From Edolisoma coerulescens (Eukaryota > Chordata > Aves > Passeriformes > Campephagidae), in NCBI GenBank assembly GCA_013397115.1, contig VWZW01001651.1, forward strand, positions 837,125 through 901,124: a stretch of 64,000 nt of DNA. The letters are read 5' to 3'. The notes beneath the pieces are model-generated. The model had not been told where the DNA came from. It saw only the letters and a program-made list of their open reading frames with translations, and did no database searches. The number at the start of each line of letters is the position of its first letter. Positions within the stretch are counted from its first letter, which is position 1. This document shows, in pieces, positions 51,001 through 63,283 of the stretch. The translations under genes and the position numbers were made by a program.

Positions 51001-53873
51001 CCACTACCAGGCACTGATCTACCCATCCAAGCACTCCCTAAAGCTCTACAGAGTGCTGGTGTCCCTTACACAACAAAGAATGTAGCTATCTTTCTAAGGC
51101 TGGAGGTTAAGAAACAGTGAGTACAAGCAGTGGTAAAGGAAGCTATGGGGACTGCAATGAATATTTAGTAATATAGGTCAGTGGTGGGGAGAATTTCAGT
51201 ATCAAAACACAAGCATGAAGGGTGGGGAAGGAAATAGTTAATTCTGGTTTATAGTTACTACTGCATTTGGCCTAAAATAAAATTACTTTCTGTTCTTAAT
51301 GTCATCTTGCTACCTTCATGCAATATGCAACACCTGTATCAACTCAAACTATGTTTTTCATTCTAATGCAGATATAAAATTTTGCTTAAACATAGCAATA
51401 AAGGGCTGATATTTGCATACATTGGATTTGGTCATCCAAACTGAATTTAGTCATTTGTCAATCAAAAATACCTACACATAAGAGTCATCAAAGCGAGTCA
51501 AAATACAAAGTTATAAATATTGTATTGTGGGTACAAACAGGAGACATATGATAACCATCAGTAAGCACTTACTTATTTGAGATTTACAAACTAGTCTTAG
51601 ATAAGAACATGGGAAAAGCTAAAACAGTACACAAATATTAATCTACAAGAAGCTACATACCAAAAAGAATTTTAATATATTTCACCAAATCACCAATATC
51701 TCATCAAATATGTATCTGTAAAGAGGTAACTCTTACCTTTACCGCAAGTATACTTGGAACATGCAGAGCATCAACTTTTAGAGGAGCCCTTGTAAAGCCC
51801 TACTTCCCCTCTGCAGAGCCTGACATTGAACAGCATTTTCTGCTACACTCCAGCTTATTGCAAACATCCTAACAGCACATGGATAGAGTGTTCATAGGCA
51901 TCCAGGAGCGAGACCACATGCATAAGGACTATGGTGTTCTCCAGCAGCAAGTAAAGGAAAACAACAAAACTCCCACTTGCAACCATGAACATATTGCTGT
52001 TCTGCCACCAAGTTCTGGTACAAGATCTGTATGGCTAATCCTAACTATCCTTTGAAAAACCCTCAGCTCAGGAGGCTCTACAAGCCTGGAAGCTCAGAGA
52101 AGGTCGCCAGCTCCTTAAACTGTTCCTGGGGAAAAGGGGACTTATTCTCATAAAAGCCAATGCATTGAAAAGTCAGCCAATTCCCATATAAAAATTATCT
52201 AAACATCTGTACAACATGATATTTGATCCCCCTTCTTGTGAATTCTCAGATTCTAAGGGCAGAGTCTCCCTCAAACTAAGGCAGACAATCTATTCCTTGG
52301 TTTCAACATAAAATAGATTGTATCTGGTGTAAAGTAGGGGGAAGGATAACTAGTTAGTTGCTTGGACTAGTTTTATTCTTGTGAAATAGGCATTGCTGCA
52401 GGAATGCATCAAAATATCTAAGCAAGAGAAACTGAAAAATTCGGAGAGTAGAAAATGCAGAAAAGTTAACGTAATTTTTTATGTTTTGGAGCACATTTCA
52501 TTCCATTTAGTGACAATGTCAATAATTAGATTTCAGTTTGACCTTCAAAATACAACCTAGATCTGGAGCGGTTGATTAGCCCTTCTTTTAATATCACACA
52601 AAAAAATCTGTTTATAACTTGCAAGTGCACTTAGCGAGGACATGAGGTAAAAATAAGCCAACATCAACAATGGAAAAATCCCCATCTAATGAAGTTGCCT
52701 TATCTGTTTAGTAAACTTAAGAGCTTTTGCCTGTTACACAGTACCATGATCCCATAAGATACAAATCTACCAGCTGTGAACTTCACAGCCATTCAGTAGT
52801 ACTCCTTTATGGATGATTATCTGATTCCATGCCTTTTCCAGCAATTTCAATGCCACAGTCACCACTGATGCTGATGCATGGTCTGGATACATGCCTGATG
52901 CTCCCCAGAGTGATGTGAATCAGAACTGTCTCAGTCACGCTGGGTCCAGCATGTAACACAACCATCACCAGTAATCAAGCAGCAATGCAGCAGCTCTAAA
53001 AGCTGCTGCCCCTGGAAGCAAGAAGGCCTCCTGCTGTGATAACCATAAAATGCTCCCTTACGCGTAAGATCTAGGTGTTGCCCAAAGCACACAGCAAGGC
53101 ATTGTGCCTGACTAGATTATGATTGCCAGGCTTTCCACTTCAATACTGTTTGAGAGATTTTTGAGGGGGTGAAAAAGATCAGAATACTTTTGGAAAGTTT
53201 TTGTTTACATCATTTTTGATTTCAAGGCAAAGGAGATCAACCATGTGGGATTTAGCACTGTCACAATAAGGCAAATCACACCATCAGCAGGATTCTATGG
53301 AGACCAAAACTGAAATAAGTAAAATATGTCAAATATGTCAAGCAACTCAGAAGATAAGGTTTCTCACCCTTAATGCAAGTCTACAACAAGAATATCTGAA
53401 ATGACAAAAAAATTTAATTACATTATGAAAAATAGGATTGATTTTTAAATGCAATACAGCTCTTGAGTCTCTTTACCCCAATGATTATTCACTACAGAGT
53501 CGAGGAGCAACTAATGTCCCTTCGAATTCTACAATAGGAGTCTTATTTTGTTGAGCTCTGAAATCAAGAATAGTGAATTACTAAAATCAGATGAGGTCGG
53601 CATTAGGAGCATTTTGCCAATAGAGCAATCTTGGTACACCACTGTGGCAAAGCACTAAGCATGTAATCAGCTATATCAGCAAAGATCAGCTCTAGACTCA
53701 TACAGGAAAGTCATCACTTATTAGCAAAACAAGCAGGATCAGTAACAGAACAGTTTTGCAAGTACAATAGTATATGCTATAGAGGTTTCTGCTGATAGAT
53801 CTTTGTCCAAGTGGGATACTACATCACTTAGATAGCTCCAATTGATCAAGCTATACCAAAATATACTATAGAC
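48061..53873. other. Unique sequence, no gene identified
   Basis: No recognised family or LINE tail. Between 48805 and 49395 the minus strand is open in overlapping frames (for example SVLERMRSKLQGFMLFASVP and DEWKGVFHGCYGVMDQMKDT) with a more balanced amino-acid mix than the surrounding AT-rich DNA. I do not recognise the peptides. The rest is plain AT-rich sequence. Confidence 0.4.
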
Positions 53874-54895
53874 TTGGCTTGTATTCTGCTCTTAATCTTA
53901 GCTCAGTATTTCCCTCTGTACCCACTGAATAACAAAACCCATTCAATGCAACCTGACAAGTTACCAAATGCCCTTTTGAGTATAGCTCAAAATGTAGAGC
54001 ACAGCAGCATTCTTGAGGCAAAGAAAATACTGCTAGACAAAGCAATGGTACATGCTATACCAAAGGAAGTTACAACCAATCCATTGATCAGTATTGGTCA
54101 CTGATTACACAGGTGACAGGCTGCCTAGTGTACAGCCCAGTGCAGAGAGTGTCTGCAGTCCTGTGATGCTTCCAGACAGACCCAAGACTATCGGGCTGCC
54201 AAACTCATTGCACCCTGCAGTGTGACTGGTTACACAAAGCCTTTTACAGCTTGAAAACCTCTGCACTGCTTCCCTGTTCCTGGACCATCTATATGTTCAT
54301 CACTGAGAATCACCAGCGGAGAGTACTCCCAGAAATAGCAGATTTTCTACAGGGGAAAGGGAAGCTGCACAACAGCCCCTCTCTTCCAGCCCTGTGAAGC
54401 AGGATGTACAGTGGCTTACATGAAAGGATATGCAGAAGGCGACAGTGGTAGCATTCCCTCTCCTGACACTGCAATGACATTAGAGGTAGCAAAGGTAACC
54501 ACCATAATTAATGAAGTCCAGTGCAATCATAAGGATTGCAGGACTACTGCCCCAGGCATGTAAATGAGTCACTGGAATTTAGCAAGAGGGTGGAAAACTA
54601 CACAGGACACTTCTAGGCAAGGAGACAATTGATCAATGCATAGAAATTCAGCCGCCCAAGACCTGCACAAAGATGTGTATGGATCCTGGCTGTGAGTCAA
54701 CTGTGGAGGAAGCACACTGCAGTGTCACAGCTAGCTACAGACAGCTACATGAAATTAATTCATTCAACTACTGCTCCATTCCCCACAGTCCATTTAGCTG
54801 ACTTTTGTGCGGAGGTAGGGGAATTTCACCTTTTATACAGATGCAGCTGGAAAGACTACACACAAATTATTCCCAGTACACAACACATACTCTAA
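53874..54895 (+). other. Coding-like stretch of unknown origin
   Basis: This kilobase is less AT-rich than its flanks. It starts with a 76-codon open frame at 53874-54104 (includes SIAQNVEHSSILEAKKILLD), followed by shorter open pieces in different frames, such as VAYMKGYAEGDSGS near 54410-54460 and the 67-codon frame at 54692-54895. No domain or motif is familiar to me. It may be a decayed gene, a processed pseudogene or an unrecognised transposon, or simply chance. No poly(A) tail or target duplication was seen. Confidence 0.2.
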
Positions 54896-56574
54896 GTAGT
54901 GCAGCCTGATTAAATGGTACATGATACAGCATCTTAAACTACTCTGCATCACAGTCTGCAATCTCAAAGATGGCACAGACCCAACGTCACTTATGAAACT
55001 GTAAGACAAAGTTCAAAGCAACTATAACAGGCAAAGGTATCTCCTTTCATAGGTCTCCTGTTGCTCAATGAGCAGAAACTTTGAAGTGTAACAGACTACA
55101 TCTTTCCTTCTTGTTGACCAAATTTTTTATTTGGTATCCATTAGAAATTTATTCCCTATTTAGCAGAAATTAAGGGCAAATCTTAATTATATAATTTTTA
55201 GTTCATATGGTACAGCGGTTTTCTTGCTATTTGTTGTTTTGGGGTTGAGTTGGCGGGTTTTTTGTTAGGTTTTTTTGGAACAATAATACAGAATCACTTC
55301 ATGCCTAAAACATTTAAAAATTGTCAACTTCCTATTGCACTCAGGTAGAAGTATGCTTTATGCCTCATTGTCTCTTTCCTTAAAATTATTGAATTTTCTT
55401 TCTTTTCAAAAGTGCGTGTTCTATATATATATACGTACATGTGTGAATATGAACACGGAATTTTAAGACAACAAACACCTGACAAATAGCTGTGCAACAA
55501 CAAAAATAAAATTTTACAAAACACAAAGCAAGTCTTGTTTTCTGTATACCAGTTTGAGATGATGAAGACTTTGCTAAGTATTTGCATGTTTTAACTGGAG
55601 CACTATTTGTCTCAAAGGGAAAGCAAATCAGTAAAAATACTTTAAACTGGCTATAGGAATCACTATCATAATGGAATTTTAGCAAGTTTATGATAACAGT
55701 TTCTTTATAAGTAAGTTCAGAGTTTAACAATATGGCTGTATCTGGATGTGAAACTAGAGGTGTGTCACTTTTGCATCATAAAACCCTATGGCTAGGTAGA
55801 AGAATTCATTGATTGCTAAATAACACAACTTAAGCCTTAGGCAAGATACAGCACTATGCAGGGCTTCTAAGTAGCCAAATAAAGAAAAACAATATTTAGA
55901 ACATGATTTTGAGGTTTCCTCCATTTTGGGAGGTGGAGGAAAAATGAGGAATGAAATGTTAACGGAAAGGTTCATTTTTAGAAAACTATAAACTTTTTTC
56001 CCAATAAAGCCTTATGCTTGCTGACTTCATCATTTAATATTCTAGTCATCTGAAAAACACATGTAGTTCTAAATAAAAGCACCACTTTGAAAAGAAATTT
56101 AAAATAATTCATTAAGGAAGAAAATGAATAGGAAAGATTTTAGGGTTTCCAAAAACCACCTATTTCCTCTTTTTTTTAGATAAACACAGTCACTAAATTT
56201 GCTAGCCATCTGCAAATAATCTAGCTTTGTTACCAGGAACAGCTTTCAAAAAAAGTGAATTCACTAGTAACCATCACTACAAATGCACAAATTTTCAAAG
56301 GAGAATTGTCTCTGTATTTCAACAACATCACTATGCGAAACAAGCCTCACACTACTTGAAAGAAGGCTGCAGCCATCTCGTATTGCTGCAAGTAAAGAGT
56401 GTGCTCATGACTCACTGCCCCTGCCTGGTTGCAACTCATCAGTGCCGGCAGCCCTAATCTGCTCCCAGACATTATGACCAGCAGCTCTGATATATGGATT
56501 AGATCTACCCCAAGTACTCCGTGCAGGGAAAGAACTCCATGAGCCCTTTATTCCCTACGGAGTACCTGTGCAGG
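54896..56574. other. Unique AT-rich sequence, no gene seen
   Basis: No recognised coding content. Contains a G/T-rich tract near 55230-55278 (runs of T broken by GGG) and a short (TA)n tract near 55422-55434. Confidence 0.5.
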
Positions 56575-56990
56575 AGAATAAATCAGTGATATGAAAGAAA
56601 ACATGAAATCCTTCCCAGTAAAATTTGCAGATGACACAAAAGATAATAAAATGGTAAATACCGGGGAGTTGTCAGTTCCACAGATTGCATGGCAGCCTGG
56701 GCTCACCTGAATAAGATGTGTTTTAACACAGCTGAGCACAAAGCTGTCTATCTCATAACTAAGAGCACATATTCCAAACAAAGACAATATAATAAGCTAC
56801 AAAGAGGCATATGGATGATGGTGGATAACCAAATTAATATTAGCCTACAGTGAAATACCCTGGCTAGAGTGGTGAAAAAGATTCTTTGATGTACAAGGAA
56901 GTAAACATGGAGTAGCAATAGGAAAGGATTACATAAATCACTACTGATGTTGAGACAGAATCTTTCTGTTTCAAACAGCATGCAACAACG
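56575..56990 (+). mobile_element. Old CR1-clade LINE fragment, reverse transcriptase part
   Basis: The plus strand reads VKFADDTK at 56618-56641, with the catalytic FADD quartet intact at 56624-56635. After a frame change it continues with WAHLNKMCFNTAEHKAVYLI (about 56699-56758), where the family has WA..WxMxFNxxKCKVMHLG, and VDNQINISLQ at 56821-56850, followed by LARVVKKIL. These blocks and their spacing are those of CR1-clade RT. Stops and shifts interrupt the frame and no 3' tail is present. It appears more diverged than the CR1 at 44080. The right edge is a guess. Confidence 0.75.
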
Positions 56991-59900
56991 TGGTTCTAGT
57001 TTACATCTGTGATCCCGAGCGTTCCCACAGGAACAACTAATGGACTATACTAGTATTCAAACTAGGAAGCCTTAATCACCTACAAGAAGCATTCAAATTC
57101 TGGAAAACTTGCCTTGCTAGAAATGAGAAACCCGTGTGAAGGAGGAGGATAAATGATCACTGGTTTACTGTCCACAGATATTTAAATNGAACTTTTCAGC
57201 TTCTTAATGCTGGATTTTGCATGCTTCTGCTACATAAAATTAGAAACACTCAAACAGAAAATAAGGTAACAATATTTTAACTAATAGTAAGCACTGTTCG
57301 TCTAAATAGAAGCAGGATTTTCTTTCATCTGAAGTTTTTATAATCAGCATTTTCCTTCTAAAAAGAAGTTGCAAGACTGTGTCGGTATCTTATGTTGTTA
57401 TTTTAAAGCAGATGAAGACAAGACTTGGAACTCTATCATTCAAAAGCATACTTAAAATGCTCCACAACAGCTTTGTTACCACAACCCCTGCCACTTATAT
57501 GAGCTTTACAGCAGGTATTTAGCTAGCTCCTTATATTTGTGGGATAATTATTTCCCCTTTCCCAAGTTGTGGAATGATCATTTAAGCTGCTGGTAAGCCA
57601 AATTAACTGCTCACTCCCTTCCCAAGTCATATTTTGGATATACTTGGTATTAACGCTTCTGTATTTGTGCAAAGCAGCAAGTTACTGAAAGAGCATGGGA
57701 AAAGTGAAACCTTGCTGAATACACAGAATAGCTCAGTCACAGATAATTTGAATTGATATTTCCATTTCTGAAACCAGTAATATGACTTGTGAAAAAAAAA
57801 GACAAAATACTACAAAACCACACCATAAAAAAAACCTTCAGAAAACCCCATGAAACAAACAACACACAAAGACCCTTTCATATCTGAAATGAGAAAGAAA
57901 TGCAAAAGCAATTTCAGTACAGTATCAAAAAACCTGTCTTAACAGGGAATTAACAAACTGTGACTAATACCCTATTGAAAGGGTGTGGTTACGGGACCTG
58001 AAGACCCAGACAGTTTAACAAAGGTAATTGCCTAATTCATCAATTGACCAATACCAAATCCACTTCAGAATTTAACTCAGAATATGTATTAAAATTTGAT
58101 ACTGCAAAGCTTAAGTGAATCTTCAAAATTTGTATTGAACTATAGACTGAACAGCACCTGGTAAACATAAATATGTTCCACTTTACTTTTCAGTGGAAGA
58201 AAATTTTCAGGTAACAAGTATGCATCACACCTACTCTCTATTCAGGCTTCATCCCTTTAATCTCCAAGTAAAACTTTAAAGCCAGTGCAACATCTAACTG
58301 CATCGTAATCAAAAAATGACAAAATTTCTGTTACTAAAAAATGATATTTTTTGAGTGCTGTTCTCTCAAATGCTCCAATCAGCCAAGGATTAGATGTTCA
58401 ACTTAATACTAGCCAGTGATCATTAATCATTTTAAAGTGCCACAGCTAATCTCATTTCCTACCCAGAGAAAACCACTCATGTCTTATGTGTAAGGGAGAT
58501 GTTGGTTCACTTTTGAATGTGTTTTAAATTTGGTTAATGACTCCTTTTTCCTTCCTGCAAAAGACCTCAAGGACACCTCAGCACAGAGAACCCACAGATA
58601 TGCTCAATGTTACACAAAGGCAAGAACAAACATAGGCAGTGGTAACAGGGATAAAGTTTTTCCAGGCAGCCTCACACTGAGGCCGTAAGGATCAGTTGAC
58701 TTATGTTAAAAGCCTGTCACACATGAGTATAGCAGTGGCTTCTCTGCCATTTGCTGATAGAGAACAAATTGGGTTATAAGCTTTCAATATTTTCTGAGAG
58801 GTCAAATTTATGAAGAGGGGATACCTAGAATCTTCTTCAAATACATCTATTAAATTCACATTGCAAGAAGTAAAATCAAGCTGTGAAGTGACGGAACATT
58901 GCCACGAAGTGAAATCCACTGTGCAAGGAGATGTGGCCTCTCCTTCCTGTTTTACTAGAGCAGAGCAAACTAAATAGCAGCATCTTCAGTTGTTCTCTCT
59001 TAAGTTAACCCTTAAACATGGGATCCTGAAGCCATTGTTGGAAAAAATACTCGTGTACCCTGCAGCATTAGCCTGAATGATAACCCTTGTCTTACATGTT
59101 ATAGGTTTTTCCTGGAGCTAAAATAATTGTTTAAGACTAGTGTATCATTTCTTTAGCTATATAGCATCAGATGAGTCAGAATAAACAAACAAAAATTCTG
59201 AAATATCTTATGTCTTTCTAAGGCAATTTATGGGCAGCACCACAACTAAGAAACAAGATGGAGAAAAACAGCAACAGCTCAGCCATCATCAACCTTTCTA
59301 TGCTGCTTAAATGACTATACTGACATGAGCCAGCAGGCCCAGCTGCCAAGGGGCCAGCTGGGGGTTCTACCCCACTTTGACAAAGCCACGGCTCTCCATT
59401 TGGCACCACTAGCTCCTCTTCTGCAGGCTTTTTACAGCTTTGTCCACATTAAGATGGTGATGGGCCCTGCAGACCACTTCAAGTACCCATCTTCCCATGC
59501 TCTGCATCTGGTTGAATTCCCTCTCTAGAAACCCCAGGAGAGCTATTTGGCCTGTTAAAAGGTTTATATTCCCCTTTGTGTTGACTAGTATGGCCATTAG
59601 GTTTCTCATGTATGCAAACCAATCCTGACTTTGTTATATCAATCAGATAAATATAGAAAACTGAATTTAAGCCTTTAGAGGCTGAATGGAATAGTTTAGG
59701 CTTGCACCTCCTTTTCTCATTTGTACAAATATTTTTGGGTTTGCTTCAACATGGAGTCTGACAGGAGCTTACTTTGGTCTATGAAGTTTGGATGTTTTGA
59801 GCATTTAAAGGCTCAGAATGAAAATGCATATGTAACCAAGCTACCCGTTCCAGGACAGATTGCTCCCTTTGGACTGAAATCACTGAGCCTTTTTTTCTAT

Positions 59901-61540
59901 GTTCATCTCACTAACTCGCTGAGAAATTAAAATAGCTAATAAGACCATAGCTGTATTTGTGGGATTTAAATGACCTAGATGTTTTCCTTACATATTTAGT
60001 CCAAAAAGGACTTTATATCTTCTCCAGAAAGATCTAGCTGTTAGCTTTCCAAAATAATACATGTTTTTTGCAAGCAAGGTGAACTGGGCTATAATACTTC
60101 ATAATTCACATTTCAGGAATGACAAAACATATCAAAATCAACACTGTTTCACAGCAAGTCTGATTTTTAGATTTTTTTTCCCCCAAAAAAAGCTATTTTG
60201 CCAATGTTTATTTGCAATTGCAAAGGAAGATCAATTATTTCATTTTGTGAGCAGCACAGCTAGCTGGTTTTAACTATACTGGCTGTAAATTCTATCTAAT
60301 TAAAATAAAAACAAAATCAAAATAAACAACTATACTTCAGCTTTCAGAGTGAAGCCATTGCCGTATTCGACACTCATGACAAACTGTGCCAAGTTTTCTT
60401 ATTTCCACAAAGTTTCAAAATCTTGAAGTTGTTCTAAAAACTGATATAAATAGTGCACAACAAATCTGTTTCATATGTTTAAATAAATGAATATATTTTT
60501 ATGCTTACTGAACTTACAAGAGAAGTAAAACCACTGAAATTAAGTTCTGTGGTGACATTTAAAGTCATACTAGATGTAGACTGTTTCAGTTACCGTGGAC
60601 ACTGGCATTATTTAGAGAAATAGAAGGGAAAAGCCACAAAAAATTCAAAAAGTCCAGGAAGTTTTTAAGTCTATGTATATCGGGAATAAATCATATCTCA
60701 TACCAAAAGTAGCCATTCACAAAAAAAAACAGCCAAGCAAGAGGTCAGATTTTCATTTTGGCTCACCAAGTTACACTGATGCTGTAATTACTTTGATAAA
60801 TCTAGATTTCTCTTTTCCTCTCACTTCTGTAAACCAAAACGATAGTCTTCATTTACATCGAAGTAACAGCTTTTACTGATGTGGTTGTACCTATTACTAA
60901 GAGAAAAGATTCAGGAAACAAGCAGCAGGTTATAGAATCAAAAGAGGGAATGAGAGAACATGATCTAAAAAGCCATAATGAGTATGACTGCCCTTGCCAA
61001 AGAAACATTTTGTTTTAATGCAAAGTACAACAACTAATTTTTAGAAGTTAAGGGGTTATTGGAAAATGAAATGTTACGCAGAGGATGACAATGGCAACAC
61101 TGGTACACAAAACACTAATATAGCTGGAGCATGAAAAGCAAACACTAAGTGACAGAATGCAGTTTCAAAATCCAGTGAGATAACACAGAATTCATAATGC
61201 ATTTGCAATATATTAATACAAAATCATCTGCAACACACCTGTCAAATATATACTTTTTGATTCTATGTCAAAATAGATAATTAAATCCTTGTTGCAGTAA
61301 AATAGAAATTTCACTGCTTGCAAAACTAACAGAAGTCAAGCACTTTGCATTTGCCTGCCCAGAGCAATAGCTTTTTTGTCAGAAGCACCAGTAATGATCT
61401 TGAGTTACGCACAAAAGCAGGCTCTGTTAGGGCAATGGACAAAGGCAAATGACTGCAAAGAAAGAGGACTCAACTTCAATTTAACTGTCCTGTAAGGTAC
61501 ATACTAATTAGCTGCAAAGCTATGAAATCCTAGCTAGCAT
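56991..61540. other. Unique AT-rich sequence, no gene seen
   Basis: Includes a single N at 57188 (in TTTAAATNGAAC), with no duplication around it. A segment at 59218-59610 is richer in G+C and open on both strands (minus frame includes RWVLEVVCRAHHHLNVDKAV), but I recognise no family. Confidence 0.45.
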
Positions 61541-61645
61541 GTTAAGTCTGCTACATGACAGTATAATTTGACTTCTTAAAGGATTATGCAAATTACAACT
61601 CATCATTCCATTACATGACTGAAAAAAAGTGACAGCTAATTTATA
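61541..61645. promoter_or_regulatory. Candidate regulatory element with octamer and MEIS/homeodomain sites
   Basis: A perfect octamer ATGCAAAT (POU-factor site) lies at 61586-61593 inside GGATTATGCAAATTACAAC. Downstream is TGACAGCTAAT at 61630-61640, a TALE-type TGACAG next to a TAAT core. The stretch is not repetitive and no gene is near. A regulatory role is inferred from motif content alone. Confidence 0.22.
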
Positions 61646-62329
61646 CATAACACACCTTTCAAATCCCTAAGATGTGAAGCACCTGTGCAATACATTTTGC
61701 CTAGATTTTCTAGCATGTACACTCTTGTTTATTGCACTGTACAGAAGCATACCTAAGAGATTTGGTAAAGTCTTAGGGTTTTTTATTTGCTTTTTAGCTT
61801 TTAGAGCACAATCCCAAAGAATTAAACAACATACTTCTGTCCCTGCTGTAGAGGTTTTGCACACAAGAAGTGTACGGTTTCAACACATGTGTAATTTCTG
61901 AATAGCAGGAGAGCACGAGCACTAAATGCACGAGCTAGAGGCAAGACTCACACAGATTTCAACATACTTCTGGTAGGTAGATTCACAGTAGATTCCGTCA
62001 TATCGGTAGATTTTCCTACATTCTGATTGGTTGGGCAGAGGATGCTGGACAGTTATTCTGTAGAGGCATCAAAAACAGATAGACATGACTAGAGAATCTC
62101 TACAGGTAACTGTAATGCAGGACAAATCAGTATGTTGAAATTGATTTTTTTAAATTTTATTTTCAAATTAAATGCCTTTCTGATCTCTTTAAATCAACTG
62201 CCTTGTGCACATAACACCCACAGTTTCCTCTTTTTCAAAATTTGCACTGAGAGTAAACTAAACTTCAATTCTCCACAAGAACGGTGTTTTTTTTCCCCCG
62301 TCAAATAAAAGTGGAAGAGGTATGGAATT
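61646..62329. other. Unique sequence, no gene seen
   Basis: No recognised coding, RNA or repeat content. It lies between two candidate regulatory stretches. Two frames near 61667-61901 are open on opposite strands and overlap, but neither matches a known family. Confidence 0.45.
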
Positions 62330-62760
62330 TTATAAATCAAATTGATACTTCACATAGTTTGTATATATACAGTAGCGCTTATAAAATGGATTGTTTATTG
62401 TTTACTGCTGCAATCCTTCTTCAGGCAGAACATTCATTTATGTCAGCTGGGAGTTTGTCCAGACAAAGACCAAATAACCCTCCAATTTAAAATGTCAACA
62501 GCAATTCTCACATTTGCACAGAATGAGGATGTTGTGGTATTATGAGGACTGTGATTGAGGGTGCTCAGCACCATCTGAATAATGCCATATGTTCTCAGAT
62601 CGACTGAAAGAAAATGAAAGTGATTGGCAGCAATCAGGAGGTGCGCAGCATCTTGTAAAATCAGGCCCTAAAAGATTTGTCAATCATTCTCTTATTCATC
62701 CCTCCCCAGCTCCGTGTTAGCAGAAAATATAATTTGGCTATAAAAATTCAATGTTGTTTT
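62330..62760. promoter_or_regulatory. Candidate conserved enhancer-like stretch
   Basis: Dense in developmental transcription-factor motifs: paired forkhead-like TGTTTAT and TGTTTAC at 62392-62405, a perfect short palindrome GGTGCTCAGCACC at 62560-62572, an E-box CATCTG at 62572-62577, GTGATTGGCAGCAATCAGG near 62620-62638, and TGTCAATCA (PBX/HOX-like on the other strand) at 62679-62687. It is not repetitive, and its even base mix differs from the AT-rich flanks. Two short plus frames cross its first third (62284-62545) but have no family resemblance. Confidence 0.28.
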
Positions 62761-63243
62761 TAAAATATACTTGGGAATTGCACACAAAACAGTACCCACC
62801 AATTTTCTTTCTTTTTTTTCCTCCCTCTTCTCTGTAATAAAAACACATTTTAGATGCTTTTGTATCTTCTACAAATTAGTACCTTCTTCCCTTGTAATTT
62901 AATGGTATTTCACTGGAGTAGGGATAAATTATTTGAGAAATTTTACAGATTTTTCAAATGCAGAATTTTAGGCTGTGATTTTTTAAAAATAAATATTCTA
63001 GTGAGTAGAGAATTATTTTATGTTATCATTATTTTTATAATATTAACATCTACATAGCTCTGAGCTAATCTTGGTTTTTAAAATTGTTTCAACAGCAATT
63101 TGAGACTGCACGTTTGAGAAAAAAATTAGTATAATTCTCCAGCTACAAGCTCTACAAGCAAGTGGAAAGTTATCTACTGTGGAAACTGAGGACCTTCCTC
63201 AATAAGACTGTGCCTACAGTGTGTCAAATGCAAACAATTTCAT
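62761..63243. other. Unique AT-rich sequence, no gene seen
   Basis: Strongly AT-rich DNA with T runs and an open frame at 62854-63057 that reflects composition only. Confidence 0.5.
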
Positions 63244-63283
63244 GTCTTTACGGCCCTGGTCCCTGGTCTTTACGGACCTGGTC
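63244..63283 (+). repeat. 22-bp tandem repeat, two copies
   Basis: GTCTTTACGGCCCTGGTC at 63244-63261 recurs as GTCTTTACGGACCTGGTC at 63266-63283, 17 of 18 identical, with a CCTG spacer between them. It is a recent local slippage or duplication and keeps a CpG in each unit. Confidence 0.8.
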
